Of a stretch of DNA of 64,000 nucleotides, positions 22,006 to 33,395 are shown piece after piece. The DNA is from Kalaharituber pfeilii (taxonomy: Eukaryota; Ascomycota; Pezizomycetes; Pezizales; Pezizaceae): contig WHUZ01000042.1 in assembly GCA_015179045.1 (NCBI GenBank), forward strand, positions 466,965 through 530,964. Reading direction: 5' to 3'. The translations under genes were made by a program, and so were the position numbers. The stretch's first letter is position 1. Each line of letters starts with the position of its first letter. Below the pieces are notes generated by a model, which saw only the letters and a program-made list of their open reading frames with translations, ran no database searches and was not told the DNA's origin.

Positions 22006-22201
22006 ATGCCCAAGCCAGCCCCAGCCCCAGCCCCAGCCCACCGAGTCGACCATGGGCCGCTTCCCGACAGCCATGTGGTCCCCCACTCGCCCGCTCTGCT
22101 GAAGCTGCTCATGCGGCCGTCGAAGAACGCTCTGTGCGAAATAGCTCTCGAATGGTTAAGCAATGCTTCGCTTGGTGCGCCGCAGCCGCCCGGGGAGGGC
22201 T

Positions 22202-22235
<34 letters not shown>

Positions 22236-23635
22236 TGAGGAGGGCGCTGAATTGAGCATAGATGATGTCAAGGAAGTCTACAAGCGGATGAAGGGGGCCA
22301 CTTCCGTGACGAGAAAGGCCGTTGTTGAGCGGGTAGTGGAGAGGGACTGGGTAGGCGCTCCCGAGTCGAGTTAAACTACTGGACGGTCTGAGGCTGAAGG
22401 CATGTCGCTACTAGAGGCACGGATTGAACTTATGGCAGATTGCGCACCTAGAATGCCGATGTGGGAACTTCCTGTCTCCGGGCGTTGCAAACCACGTACT
22501 AATCTGGGGCGAAGGTGTCGTTGATAACTCTCTGGTGCACAAGTGGACAGCCGGCAGGCTTCATCAGCAAGGCTCATCAGCAGAATCTGAAGCCCGTAAG
22601 CTTCCTTTGGCCATTCTAATGGGCATTTCACTAAGTCCATCCTGGTAGCTCTACCTCGGTTTCAGGCATCTTCCTTCATCTACAATCTTCAGACAATAAT
22701 AAAGCCAATGATCCGAAGTGTTCGTTTTTCTAGTCTACATACTCCGCAACAAATCACCTATTGACGAAAGGTTGCTGATCATAATCTGGTGAATAGCACT
22801 GTTATGCCTTCAAGTACTCCGATCTTTCTTTAGTTCTTATCCGCATACAGATTCATGATTCAACCGGTAGTGCCCAATCTTATGCGCAGCTACCTCCCCC
22901 AAAAAGGATCATGTTTTGTGCATTTCCAGAGAATGCACCATTTATTTTCTGGAACGCTGGGGTTAATGACCCCTTGAGAAATATTGTTCTTGAGGTACGA
23001 GCACATTGCAAGCTATTGATCCCCTGTATTGAGATTCACGTTTGATATCGTAGTCATTACCGCTTGCCATGTCACGTCCAAAGCAGCGATATGAACTCAA
23101 ATCCACAGCACTCACGGCAAAGTCCCTCACAGCGATGGTGCATATGAGAAGCTCCTCTAGAAGTGCACATGCACTTGGAGCTTGGAGTTTATACGCAGAT
23201 AATAGAATTGACAAGTCACCGCTCGATAATGGCTTGATTCCTGCAGATGAAGAGGGTAAACCGGCGAAAGAAAGTAAAGATGAGTCTAAAGATGCACAAA
23301 CTCGGGCAAAGAGGAGAAAAATTGCGGAGGGCAGGTTTGGGACCAGTGGTATCGAGGGAGATGGAAAGGGTATCGAGAAGTTTGAAGTCACGATAAAGGA
23401 CAAGCTTCGGCCATCAAATGAAGGAAAGGAGGTAGACGAAGAGTTTGCTGATTTTACGCCCGCCGTGACTGTTAGATTTGAAGGAATGCACGTGTTTGCA
23501 GGTATTAGAAACATGGTGGAAGAGGGAATAATTGATGGAATGAAAATGCCTGGCTGGATGACCGGTGAGGATGGGGTAAATGTGGCCGTTGTAAAAGATG
23601 GGAGAGTATCTCAGAGGGCAGACTATTGGTATTGA
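22006..23635 (+). CDS. CHL4: Inner kinetochore protein Chl4/CENP-N, multi-exon
   Basis: Constitutive centromere protein of the Ctf19/CCAN complex; CENP-N binds CENP-A nucleosomes. Exon 1 (22006-22350) holds SPALLKLLMRPSKNALCEIA, an Asp run and SIDDVKEVYKRMKG then VVERVVERDW, the family's N-terminal domain. Exon 2 starts at 22393 (AEGMSLLEARIELMAD). Exon 3 runs about 22515-22595 (DNSLVHKWTAGRL). Exon 4 starts 22649 (LPRFQASSFIYNLQTIIKPM). Exon 5 is 22834-22994 (KRIMFCAFPENAPFIFW, LRNIVLE). Exon 6 is 23054-23635 (SRPKQRYELKSTALTAKSL, RFEGMHVFAGIRNMVEEGII, KMPGWMTGEDGV). The order matches fungal Chl4 from end to end. The donors of introns 2 and 4 are unclear: no good GT fits the frame after 22440, and an in-frame TGA at about 22762 must be spliced out. 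Two fixable introns use GTAGGC and GTAAGC. Confidence 0.82.
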
Positions 23636-23949
23636 AGCGTTGCCTGCAGTTCCTTGTTGCATACGTTCTATTGGCGTTGGAGTTCCGGCTTGTTCTGTCT
23701 TGGTTTCCCGTATATAGCGGTTCTGCTCGTGTATTGTATAATTACTATGTACGTAGTGAAGTATTGACGATTTTGTGATCATTGATTCTTCCAGGTCAAG
23801 TTCCTTCCTGTTCCTGCTGATGTTGAGCTGTGGATAAAGTTCCCAGAGTGCCATTTTGGAAAGCACGTAATTTAGCATGGAACCATAGCATAGCCTGGTC
23901 GTCTGAGGATATCCAGAATTTCTTGCAGACGAGCCCATCCAATTCGGCA
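23636..23949. terminator. Convergent 3' region of CHL4 and LTO1
   Basis: 314 bp, AT-rich, no gene. An acidic minus-strand frame here (ELDLEESMITK) could be an extra 3' exon of LTO1, but no splice pair is convincing. Confidence 0.35.
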
Positions 23950-24578
23950 TCATCTCCTCACATTTTTCTTAAAGTTTCCCTCTTCAATATCGAGTTCTTC
24001 ACCCTCATAAGCTGTTGAACCATCCCCACTACCGGCTATCACAGATTCCTTCTCCCCAATCATGTTCGTGATGATTTTGAATTTTGCCTTTCCTCGTTTT
24101 AAAGCTTCTGCAACCTCCTCTACAGTTTCTTCATCGTTTGCCGTCGACAGAGATGATACATAATTTTCAAGTTGGTGAATTTGCTTTCTTATGCGAGGAT
24201 TCGTTATTGCGCAGTGTGATTGCCTGGTCTCGTGTGATTGAGAATTTTCTGTTGATTCTGGGGGTATTCGAGCCTTCCACACAGATACCCGTCCTTGGAG
24301 CCTTCCGAGCTCAACGAACTTGTCAAATCCTTTTTCGAGGCCAAAAAGCCGCCCCTCTACTAAGCCAGCCTTTTCGCCATCTCTTAAACCGTCGTTGTAA
24401 CCCTCTTCATAATATCTGTTTTTGTCACAGTTGTATAATGTCAGTACAAGGTACTACTAAGATTCAATAAGCATTGTGAATCCCCAATGCAAACATGTGG
24501 GGAAGAATGCAGCGATACTCACGCTTCCTCCAGCAAGAGGAGAGGATCAAACATGTCCCCAGCTGTCTCTGTCGCCAT
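23950..24578 (-). CDS. LTO1: Lto1/ORAOV1-like adaptor for Fe-S maturation of Rli1/ABCE1
   Basis: Partner of Yae1; the pair recruits the cytosolic Fe-S assembly machinery to the ribosome-recycling ATPase Rli1. Exons (minus) 24578-24523 and 24415-23950 give 173 residues. The start reads MATETAGDMFDPLLLLEEA, then the hallmark deca-GX3 motif: EEGYNDGLRDGEKAGLVEG followed by RLFGLEKGF, glycine at every fourth position. Next is ELGRLQGRVSVWKARIP, a helical region and an acidic stretch (YEGEELDIEEG). The intron has GTGAGT, TACTGAC and ACAAAAACAG. The predicted C-terminus is NFKKNVRR; the C-terminal tryptophan known from yeast Lto1 is absent, so either the last exon is missed or the signal is lost. 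Head to head with RMP1. Confidence 0.85.
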
Positions 24579-24849
24579 TTGTGATTAATTAGACAGGCTT
24601 ATCTTTTCTATACTCTGCGGAAATGGTCTGGTGAGTGGATGGCATATGCTATGCGTAACCTAGAAGAGCTTGGCCTTGTTGCAGGCATGCCAAGGCTACC
24701 AGGCGCTAGCCACCTATGAGGATGGCAAGCGGATAAGCATGCAGTTATCTGTGTGGCGGATTAATATTAATCCGGCGCAGTGCAAAGCAACCGCAAAGCT
24801 CGTAACTGGATTTGCGAATTCCTTACCTTCACCTTAATCCACATGCACA
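24579..24849. promoter_or_regulatory. Shared divergent upstream region of LTO1 and RMP1
   Basis: 271 bp between the two start codons, inferred bidirectional promoter. Contains an imperfect direct pair GGCATATGCTATGC and GGCATGCCAAGGC; no known factor site assigned. Confidence 0.4.
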
Positions 24850-26053
24850 ATGTCAATACCTTTAACCACATTTGCCCCAACTGGGCTTGCGTCTGCATCT
24901 GTGACAAGGGGATTGCCCCAAATCGCTCCCCTAAGAATCGAATGCGACCTCCTCCATCTGCTGTTCCACCGCAACAAGAACCAGCATCGGGTGTCGAAAT
25001 GGTGGAGGCAGATGTGTTTGTTTCGGAGCACACTAAAAAAGCTTGTGAGGGAGCTGGAAGAGCTTGAGAAGTTACAGGGCGCCAGTGGAGCTGGAATGGG
25101 TTTGGGGACTACAAGTGGGATGACCAAGACAGAGAAGAAGAGGTTGAAGAAGGAGGCGAAAATGAAGGGAGGTGCAATGGAAAAAAGTGGTGAGCGAGCT
25201 GGAAGAGAAAAGGAAACAGTGGAGAAGAGATTGGTGGTTCTAAGGAAGAAGGTTATTCCAGAATGTTATGTGTAAGTTGCCTATAGATGCTTCCTCTGCA
25301 ACTGTACCAATGATAGGAGGAAGGAAAGCTAGCTTACTTGCAATATACTGTTATAGCGGTTTCTCATCCCTAATAGCAACAAATCAGTTCACAGGACTGG
25401 GAATGGTGCTGCTGGGAGTGTTGGCGAGGATTAGTAGAATTGTCGGGGGGGTTTTGGTTGAGGAAGGGGTGAGAGGTGTGGACATAGAATTTGACCATAT
25501 CGGGATAGTGAAAAAGAGGAATAGGCATTGGTTAAGGGATGACTATCAGGATGCGGGAGGTACTGCAGCCAGCTGGGTTGCTGGAGATGTTGATGTCAAC
25601 AGGAGTATGGGAGTGACTGTGGCGAGGGAGTTGGAGATAGATGGGAGGGAAGAGGTGGGAGAAAAGGTGAATCGAGAGCACCTGGGGATATGGGACATGT
25701 CTGATGCTGAATTGGAAGAAAAAAATCAGGAGGAGGAAGAAGAGGAGGGAGGGAGGGGTCGCAGTGAATATCCAAGAGGAAATTTGTCCATAGATCTACC
25801 AATACCACTGCCAGAAACAGGAGCAGCCACTCAAACCGCCCCAGGGGTTTCTTCGCTACCCGAATTGGACTTCTTCAATTCCACTTTGCCCTCCGCCTCC
25901 GCAAAACGAAAGTCCAGGCCCACAGACACAGCCGGCACGCACGAAGCGCGAATAGGTGCGAACGTATACACAGAGCCGCCCAGGAAAAGGAAGAGAAAGA
26001 AGGTGAAGGATGGGTCGAGTGCGATAGACGACTTGTTCAAAGGGTTGGTGTAG
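24850..26053 (+). CDS. RMP1: RNase MRP protein subunit Rmp1
   Basis: Protein unique to the RNase MRP ribonucleoprotein, which cleaves pre-rRNA at site A3 and some mRNAs in the nucleolus. Exons 24850-25271 and 25357-26053 encode 372 residues. The signature LLHLLFHRNKNQHRVSKWW lies about 30 residues from the start, followed by a basic coiled region (TEKKRLKKEAKMKGG). Across the intron the frame gives RKKVIPECYVGFSSLIATNQ and TGLGMVLLGVLARI, the conserved second half of the domain. The intron uses GTAAGT and CTGTTATAG in phase 2. The rest is acidic and disordered, ending in a nuclear-localisation-like PPRKRKRKKVK and DDLFKGL. Fungal Rmp1 proteins commonly have such long tails. Confidence 0.87.
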
Positions 26054-26395
26054 GTTTGTTCATGTAATTATTCTTTGCGCTACATGTTTTATATAAAGTA
26101 TAGACCGTCTCGTACATGATTAGGATAGAATGCTCGTTGCTTCACATTGCAGCCCTTTAGTACCTAATATCTTAGGGGATTTGTTACAGATAAGCTCAAC
26201 TTTGTACAATGCTTGTTAATTCTCTCTTGAGGTACTGGTATGCTTGCGCAAGGCTAAAACTATACCATATAAAGTAATAAATAAAAGGAAGATAATGCTT
26301 CAGATAAAAAGAGACTATAGGATATCATAATATATAGTCAATCTATCATCTCGCTTGTAGCCATGAATTTTGCAATAACAATCCCTCTACTCCCA
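26054..26395. terminator. Convergent 3' region of RMP1 and LAS21
   Basis: 342 bp, strongly AT-rich (AAAGTAATAAATAAAAGG near 26270). No gene seen; probably polyadenylation regions of both neighbours. Confidence 0.45.
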
Positions 26396-29300
26396 CTACT
26401 CCACCACAACCCCATTCCCCCACATCCACAGCGCTCCTAATCCCACATTTGTCACCACCAAATGCACCACACTCCACACCATCGTATAAATATACTTCGG
26501 ACTGAACACTGTCCAAATGAATAGGTGGGCCCTATGCTGATAGCAGCTTGCCATGACAGCCGACCCCACCAAAGTCCAAAACATTGTCCAGAGTGCAATA
26601 TGTTGTCTGTAGACTGCTTCCCCTCCCTCATTATACTCGCTGGCAAAGATGTTGATCCCGGGCTCCCGGTCACCATCGACTTTCTCCTTCTTGCTGTAGG
26701 AGCTGTGGAAGGAATTAGGTGAGTTTTTGCCATCCCCTCCATTAGCCCACCACCGGAGGAGGATTATCCCCCCCATACCCCAGAATACGGGCCCAGCCCA
26801 ATTCGACAGATATATTAGTATACCAACGATCACAGCATTGAACTCAGAGACACCATTGAAGACATTTGAGAGATCGACAGAGGATATATTGTTTGATCCA
26901 CCTAGTGAAAAGAATGCTACATGCTGTAGCAGCAATGACGAGATCGTAATCTCTAGTGGGGAAAGAAGCGGTTTCCGTCCTGGCATAGAGGGATTAGAGA
27001 GGTGGTCAAGCACTCGAAGTTGGATACCGAATATGAGCATCAAAGGAACATTGTAAAAACGTGATTGGGTCGCTAGAAAGACCGTTAAGAGGTCGTGTAG
27101 GACGACAGATACCCGTAGCTGATTTCCGGGGCCGGAGGTGTCGCGTCTGGTTTTCTCAAAAAACATGGTACAGAGCGTAGCGATTCCAAGCGCGAGAAAG
27201 ACAGCACGGGCCTGGGTTACCAAGGTGGCGGATTCAAAGAAGCGTACAATTGGGCGAAGCCACCAGGGAATCGTTTCTGCAGCGTCGTGCTGTGTAAAGC
27301 TGAGCTTGAATGTGATTGCTGCGCAAATAATTGTATTGGAGAGTACTGTGCTCACGGCGTTGCCAAACCGGCGAAAAATTCTTTGGTTGAGGCGAAAAAG
27401 GGTATATAGATATGTGGAGAGGATGAGAAGCCACATCGTGGAGTGGTGTTTAAGGAGGAAGCCTGTGACAATGTCTGGTGCACCTTGGTGCTGTTGACCG
27501 GTTTGGTTCCAACGGCGGGCAATGCGAACGAGGGTGAGGATGAGGAGGGAATACATTCCAGATTGACCGTTTTTGCGTCTTGTATAATAATTAGTAAGAT
27601 TTCCAACGATGGGATTAGGGAGGAGCAGCTTACTCTTTCAGAATCATGACAAAGAACCAAGCAGAGGCAGTCCAGTACCAGAAGTTATGTTCTTCTTCGA
27701 TAAAGCTGCTTGCGAACATCATGACGCAGCATAATACTGTTAAGATGATAGTAGGCGTATGAGTAGCAAGTGTCATGAAAACAGAACTGCGACTGCCAGC
27801 TCCAAACAGAACTGATATCAACGATAGAGCTGACGCAATTGCCAATCCTATGACCCCAAGCGTCATCAAAGTCAAGTTGTAGTTGCTTGCAGCCATTGAG
27901 AGCACATCCTGTGCCTCTTTTATAAACTTAGAGTTATCAAGATGTCAGTATAGCTTCCATAGCCATACTAGGCGGAAGAGCTTACCCTTAACAGTTCCTC
28001 AATCACATTATCAACGCCCACCTTATCCGCTTTCCATAATGCGTGAGCGTCAAGTATCTTAGCCCACATACATGCAAGCTTCAAATCCTCGGTCTGTGAC
28101 TTGGCTTTGCAAGATACTGGATCTGCCACGGCAGACTCAAATGCCGGAAAAGTGGTTTTCACCACTTCAAGCATTTGCTCAGCATTGTTCAGGAGAACCT
28201 GTGCTCTATCCTTTTCTTTTTTTTCTTCAGCAAAAATCCGTTAATCTTGATATGGGGTAATACAAACCGTTCCACATCTGGAGGAAGTCGGGAATCATCC
28301 TCCCTACGTTGTTGCGAGGAATAGGGAAGTGGAGCATCCCTGCAAGAGTGGGAACAATATCGGTCTGTTCAACGAGTTTATGGAACTTGAACTCGCCAAA
28401 TGGCTGGGCTGGAGCGGCGAAGCCGCCATTGGTATATTCTTTGAATTTTGGTGACATGAACATCATGACAGCAGAGGTCTCTCCAGCAGTAGAGCCACCG
28501 TGTCCACCTGCATCATTCATGCCATGATCACCCACGAGGACCAGAATGGTCGACTGGAGATGAGGCTTATTCTCCATTGCAGTGTAGATCGTTCGGATTA
28601 TCCCATCCATTTCCGCTTGTTTCGGAAACATGAAAGCACTACAATGGGTATATGTCAGTTTCTTGAACGCTGTATACAGTCATATTGAAGAAGATTCTAT
28701 ACCTTTTTGGTCCAGCCTTATGCCCAACATGGTCCAGTCCGAGATAGTGCAATATCAGAGCATTCCAGTCTTCCTTCTCCAGTTCAGGTTGGACATGCCT
28801 GGTGACATTATTGTCAACTTCCACAAAGTCCTACACTGCGCATCAGGATGCAATTCGAGAGGTTACTAATTGAAAGGTCAATTCCTACATACTGATACGA
28901 AGAAGCTGGTAGTACCCTCAGCCCGATAGAATGTATCTGGTAAGAGCTTAATCCAAGTGTCATCACCATACATCACTACTTTCCCTCCTCTGGCTTTTAT
29001 TTGAGCAGGCCAGTTGTCTTGATGCGCCAGCGTAGATGTAGTGTCTGACTCGGCAAAGTTCAGGATAAGGTCCAGGAATCCGGGAACTGAGCCTGTGAGC
29101 ATCGCTTTGATGCGAGGCATCGTGATTGTAGGTGCTGTTGCATGGGCGGTGAACGGGAAAGCCGCGCCAGAGGAGATAAGACTGTGGAACAGTTAGCTGA
29201 GGGCCTCATTCGGGATACAGCCTCCGGCATTGTCGCAGTCGACCTTTGGGTAAACTTGAAATTGGAGGTATCGGAATAGACGAAGTCACTATCATAGGAC

Positions 29301-29548
29301 GAGAGTTAGTGGTAAGGGACAAGCCCACGTAGCTCAGCTCAGGACAGCTACCTTCGTAGGGCATCAATGACCATAAATATTACTTTGTCAAACGGAGCTG
29401 CCACCAGCTCCGCCTCCTTGCTGAAGACCGACAGACCATGAAGGAACGGCTTGTATGGAAAGAACCCGACTGCGAACGTGAATATTCCGATAATGAGCGA
29501 GAGCTGTGTCGCTGCTATTAGCAGCCACTGCTGTTTAGGGCGCATCAT
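26396..29548 (-). CDS. LAS21: GPI ethanolamine phosphate transferase 2 (Las21/Gpi7, PIG-G)
   Basis: ER membrane enzyme adding ethanolamine phosphate to the second mannose of GPI precursors. Eight exons on the minus strand: 29548-29352, 29288-29244, 29181-28893, 28830-28703, 28638-28268, 28224-27986, 27926-27634, 27578-26396; 914 residues. One membrane segment is followed by GFFPYKPFLHG and KVIFMVIDALRSDFVY. The alkaline-phosphatase fold has FPFTAHATAPTITMPRIKAM with the catalytic Thr, GDDTWIKLLP, LHYLGLDHVGHKAGP and VLVGDHGMNDAGGHGG, the metal ligands. Seven or more hydrophobic segments form the C-terminal half. The sequence around FAESDTTSTLAHQDNW and the EVDNNVTRHV motif is specific to Gpi7 rather than Gpi13 or Mcd4. 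Exon 6 may begin at 28224 or 28215, since both acceptors keep the frame. Introns are 54-66 bp. Confidence 0.92.
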
Positions 29549-31286
29549 GTTGCGTGCAACTGCGATGGTCCGAGTTGGCCTTGGTTGGGGTGCAAGTGAA
29601 GGAGAGCACGGGGCCGAGACGTTTCTCTGCGCCTCTGGTTGACGTGTAGGGAGCCCGCGTCAGACACCCTTGCAGCTACAAGTACTTAACTTCAATGCAT
29701 TTAGCAATATCTATGAAAGCGCATGGCAATTAATAGACGTAAGATCGCTCTCTTCCCCCTCTCTCCAGCTGCAGCACAAACATCCGCTCTCTGTTTCCTT
29801 CCCCGTGTGCATTCCCTCCACCTGGCAATTATTGATCAACTTAGGCCAAGATTTTCAGGGACCGCTGCCATATTAAAGGGCAACAGACAAGCTTTTTACG
29901 TGGACTGCAAGTGGCCGTGGCGTGAAGCTGGTAAGCAAGCACGTGAGCCCACAAGATACGCGTTGCACTCCGTGTATACAAGTAATGAGGGTTGTGTAGC
30001 ATCGCCATATCAATGTGCATATAAAGATTAAAGCCAGGGCAGTACGAGTACATATCATAAGCACTATTAGAGTATGGAGCTTGTAGCCCCCACATATCAA
30101 TTTACTTTCGATGACCAAAATACCACAATACATGAGCATATCACCCAGTATGAGAAACGGAAACTCAGATCTTGAAGAAAGCACACAGGTACTGGGTGAG
30201 AACATGAGCAAGATTGCAGGAGATGATCGATGCAAGGCAGAATTCCTCCTCCTGGCTATTCCAGCCTTCTACCACTACGTCATTGGAATACTAGATTGAA
30301 GGTAAAATTTACCTATAGGGTGCCAGAGAGCTCCAACAATATATCCCGGACAAAATAAAAGTAGCCCAAGGAAGAGTTTCTGTGAGTTTTTTGCTCATTT
30401 TCCCGTTGATTTCATGCACTCGCTTTCCTGCACTTGTTTTTCACAAAAAAAATTTCGCACCCGGGTTCAAACTATGCATTGATTATATAGTTTGAACCAG
30501 AGCATTACAGCCCATCTCTGGGAGAGATTGGACAACCCTCTTCCCCTGCTCACATCGAGAGTTGAACCGGGGCTCTCGAATTTGTCCTCTCCATGGCGCT
30601 TTTGGTTACCCCCATCTCTGGACACCACAGCTTTCCACTTCAACCAAGGTACAGGTCAGTTCGATTCAAGGTGTATCTCTAAACACTTCACAGCACAACA
30701 TCAGCGCAATTTCGCAGGCTAAATCAAATTTGTCGGGACTGCTCATTTCAAAGGCGGGGGTCGAATGTGGGGAAGCTGAAAGAAGTAGCGTTAGGCTGGA
30801 ATAGGGTAAGCTTAGTGATGCCGGGTTGATTATTTCCAGTTCTTTGACTATCTGAATCCTTTGACATAGGTTCTTTCTTTACTTTGCAATTCAAATCGTT
30901 AATGTAGATTAAAATTACCTGTTTGTTCTGTAACTAATGATCTTTCTGGCACTCTCGCAACACCGCATTTCGCACCCACGCTCCGCTCTCGCAAGTCGTA
31001 AGTCTTGTGTGTATATTCCGTCAGTTCTCAGCCTCCCTGTCATCTCTGACTCTGAGGATAATGGATGCTATCGCTTTTAGCACTAGTCAAACTTGAGACA
31101 ATAGGCGATCTCAGTTACGCAAAGCGGGGATGAGGCGAGACAACTGCCTTTGTACCACATGAGACTGTGGAGGAAAAGGGGCATATAACTCGATGCTCCC
31201 ATTGAACCTACACAGACCACTTCCTTCCGAGCAGTGACATGCCATTGATCTGACTACCCTCTATATCCAACTAGTATACCAAAGAG
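29549..31286. other. Intergenic region between LAS21 and the ankyrin gene
   Basis: 1.7 kb between divergent genes, no supportable gene. Stop-rich frames at 29670-30300 and 30492-30804 show no domains. A perfect 12-bp inverted repeat lies at 30464-30498. Confidence 0.5.
30464..30498. repeat. Perfect 12-bp inverted repeat (hairpin)
   Basis: GGTTCAAACTAT at 30464-30475 is mirrored by ATAGTTTGAACC at 30487-30498 around an 11-base AT-rich loop. It resembles a tRNA T-arm only at the GGTTCAAA core; no tRNA fold surrounds it. Confidence 0.6.
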
Positions 31287-33395
31287 ATGGCCGATCCACT
31301 GTCTATAGCCGTTTCAATCGCCGGCCTTGTTTCAGTCTCAGCAAAAATTGTAAGCATGCTGAAGGATCTCTATGATTGCGGAGTGCAGGTGAAGCAGGCA
31401 CCAGAATCCATCAATCACCTAATGGAAGAAATGCAAGATATGAATGTTATCTTCTGCCAGATTCAGCTGTTTATTCTTGGGGCAACTAAGACTCCATGTC
31501 ACAGCAGATTGAAGATGTTGTCTATTCACCACCTCATTGCAACCTTGAGTGGTTGTGTTTTGATCTCTTCCAACCTGGACAAATATCTGAGTGAGGTTGT
31601 AGGGATCAGTTATCCCAGCAACAGGCAATTTCCAGCAAATAAAGCAAGCCCTTTGTTCGAGAGGATTAAATGGGCACTGTGGAAAGAAGCAGAAGTTACA
31701 GTCTTCATTCAGGACCTACAGCGGCACAAGTTAAGTTTAAGCTTGATGTTAGGGATTATTCAATGGTAACTTAAAAGCCCTAGATCTTTAACTAAGTTCC
31801 ATTAACCTTGTTTTTTGGGGCGAACGCAGAAAAACTGACCCTTACACAGCAATTCCACGACAGAAGCTTTTGAAAGCCTTGGAAAATTGCATGACGCAGT
31901 TGGTCAAATATTGGAATCCAACCTTGCCATTTCAGTCCAGTTACGAGAATTTATCAGCCGTCACGATCCTACAGTAAGCAATGAAATCGAGTCTTCGGCA
32001 GTCGATATTCAACCCACGGTTGCAGGTATACTACCTGCAAAAGATGTTTTCAAGATACCAGTACCCACAGATAAGGACGACGGGATCCCCGACAACAATG
32101 ATGATGCTGCATCGATCAGATCAACAGCGTCATCTCATAGCACGTTATCCTTGCAATCCATGCGGTTGGTGCTACCGTCATTCACGGACGAATTGAAAAA
32201 TTCAAGACCTTATAAGCGAATTCGGAATTGGTGTGTGAGTGACGATTCTTTCTCAACATCCTCTAGAAGTAGCTCCACAAGAGGTTGTAGTTGGTCGATG
32301 CTTTCGAAAATGAGCTTGGGTGATCTCTCGATTTCGGAGATTTCGGTGATTGAGCTTCCTATTTGCTTATCTGATCTCTGGGACTCACAACCATATCAAG
32401 TTCAAGTTCCACTTCCCTCAGCTGCTGATCGCCGCAGAATACGCCGAAAATTGGGACTGAAGTGGTTTTCTAGGGGGCGCATTCACCGTGCCATTCTCGA
32501 GGGTAATGAGAATGTCGTTCGAGATCTACTCAATTTAGGTTTAGACATAGAGGAGAAGGATCTAAAAGGCCGAACACCACTCGCTTACGCTGCATATCTG
32601 TGCCATGAAAGCATCTGCAAGCTATTATTGGAGAGAGGAGCAAGTGTGGAAGGGATAATCCACAGTGCCATTTTTGAGGGGAATGAGGATGCCGTTCGAG
32701 TCCTGATCGCTCTAGGAACAGATATAGAGATAAAGGATTCAAAAGGCCGGACACCGCTCGCTTACGCTGCATATAAGTGCCGTGAAGACATCTGCAAATT
32801 ACTTTTGGAGAGAGGAGCAAGCGTAGAAGCGATAGTTTCGATTACTTCCAATTCTGCGATCAACCTCACTGGCTCCATCCATATTGCAGTGGAGCAAGGC
32901 AGCGAAACAGTAGTACGATTGCTGCTGGCGATGGGTGCGGACATCGAGGATCGAAGCGAGTGGGGCATGACACCTTTGCTGCGGGCGCTCTACCGAGGCG
33001 AAATAGCAATTGCAAGATTCTTGATTGAGAAGGGGGCGGATATCTTCGCACGGGATGTGCACCAGTGGACGGCAGTACATTGCGCCGCGAGAGGGGATGA
33101 GCCCGAGATGTTGACCGAGATACTGGAGCGCGGAGCACGGAAGCTCATCAACGAGTGCAGCGTTTTAGGCTATACTCCACTCCACTTCAGCACTCACTCT
33201 CTCACACTTACAAAATTATTGATTGAGCATGGCGCATCTCCACACATCAAGGCCAAGAAAGGAAACACACCATACAGGATTGCACTGCGCGATGGTGATT
33301 ACGATGTGGCGAAATATCTATGGTCACAACTTTCACCAGAAGAGCAGACCGTGGAAACTCCTCCACCTGAGGAATTGAGTGCTTTGTTTCTATAA
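31287..33395 (+). CDS. HeLo-like N-terminal domain plus ankyrin-repeat protein
   Basis: Exons 31287-31765 and 31850-33395 encode 674 residues. The N-terminus MADPLSIAVSIAGLVSVSAK is typical of the HeLo-like fungal N-terminal domain found on STAND proteins (about 1-200), a helical bundle implicated in cell-death signalling. The intron (GTAACT donor, TTACACAG acceptor, phase 2) joins LMLGIIQC to NSTTEAFESLGKLHDAV, the family's usual join. A Ser-rich linker (about 220-330) precedes about eight ankyrin units: GRIHRAILEGNENVVRDLL, GRTPLAYAAYLCHESICKLL, then IHSAIFEGNEDAVRVLIALG and onward to GNTPYRIALRDGDYDVAKYL. The first two pairs are near duplicates. There is no NTPase domain, so it is not a full NLR. 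The role is inferred from architecture only. Confidence 0.85.

Noticed and set aside
30545..30610. tRNA-like GGTTCAACTC box on the minus strand
   Set aside because: The surrounding bases do not form T, anticodon or acceptor stems.
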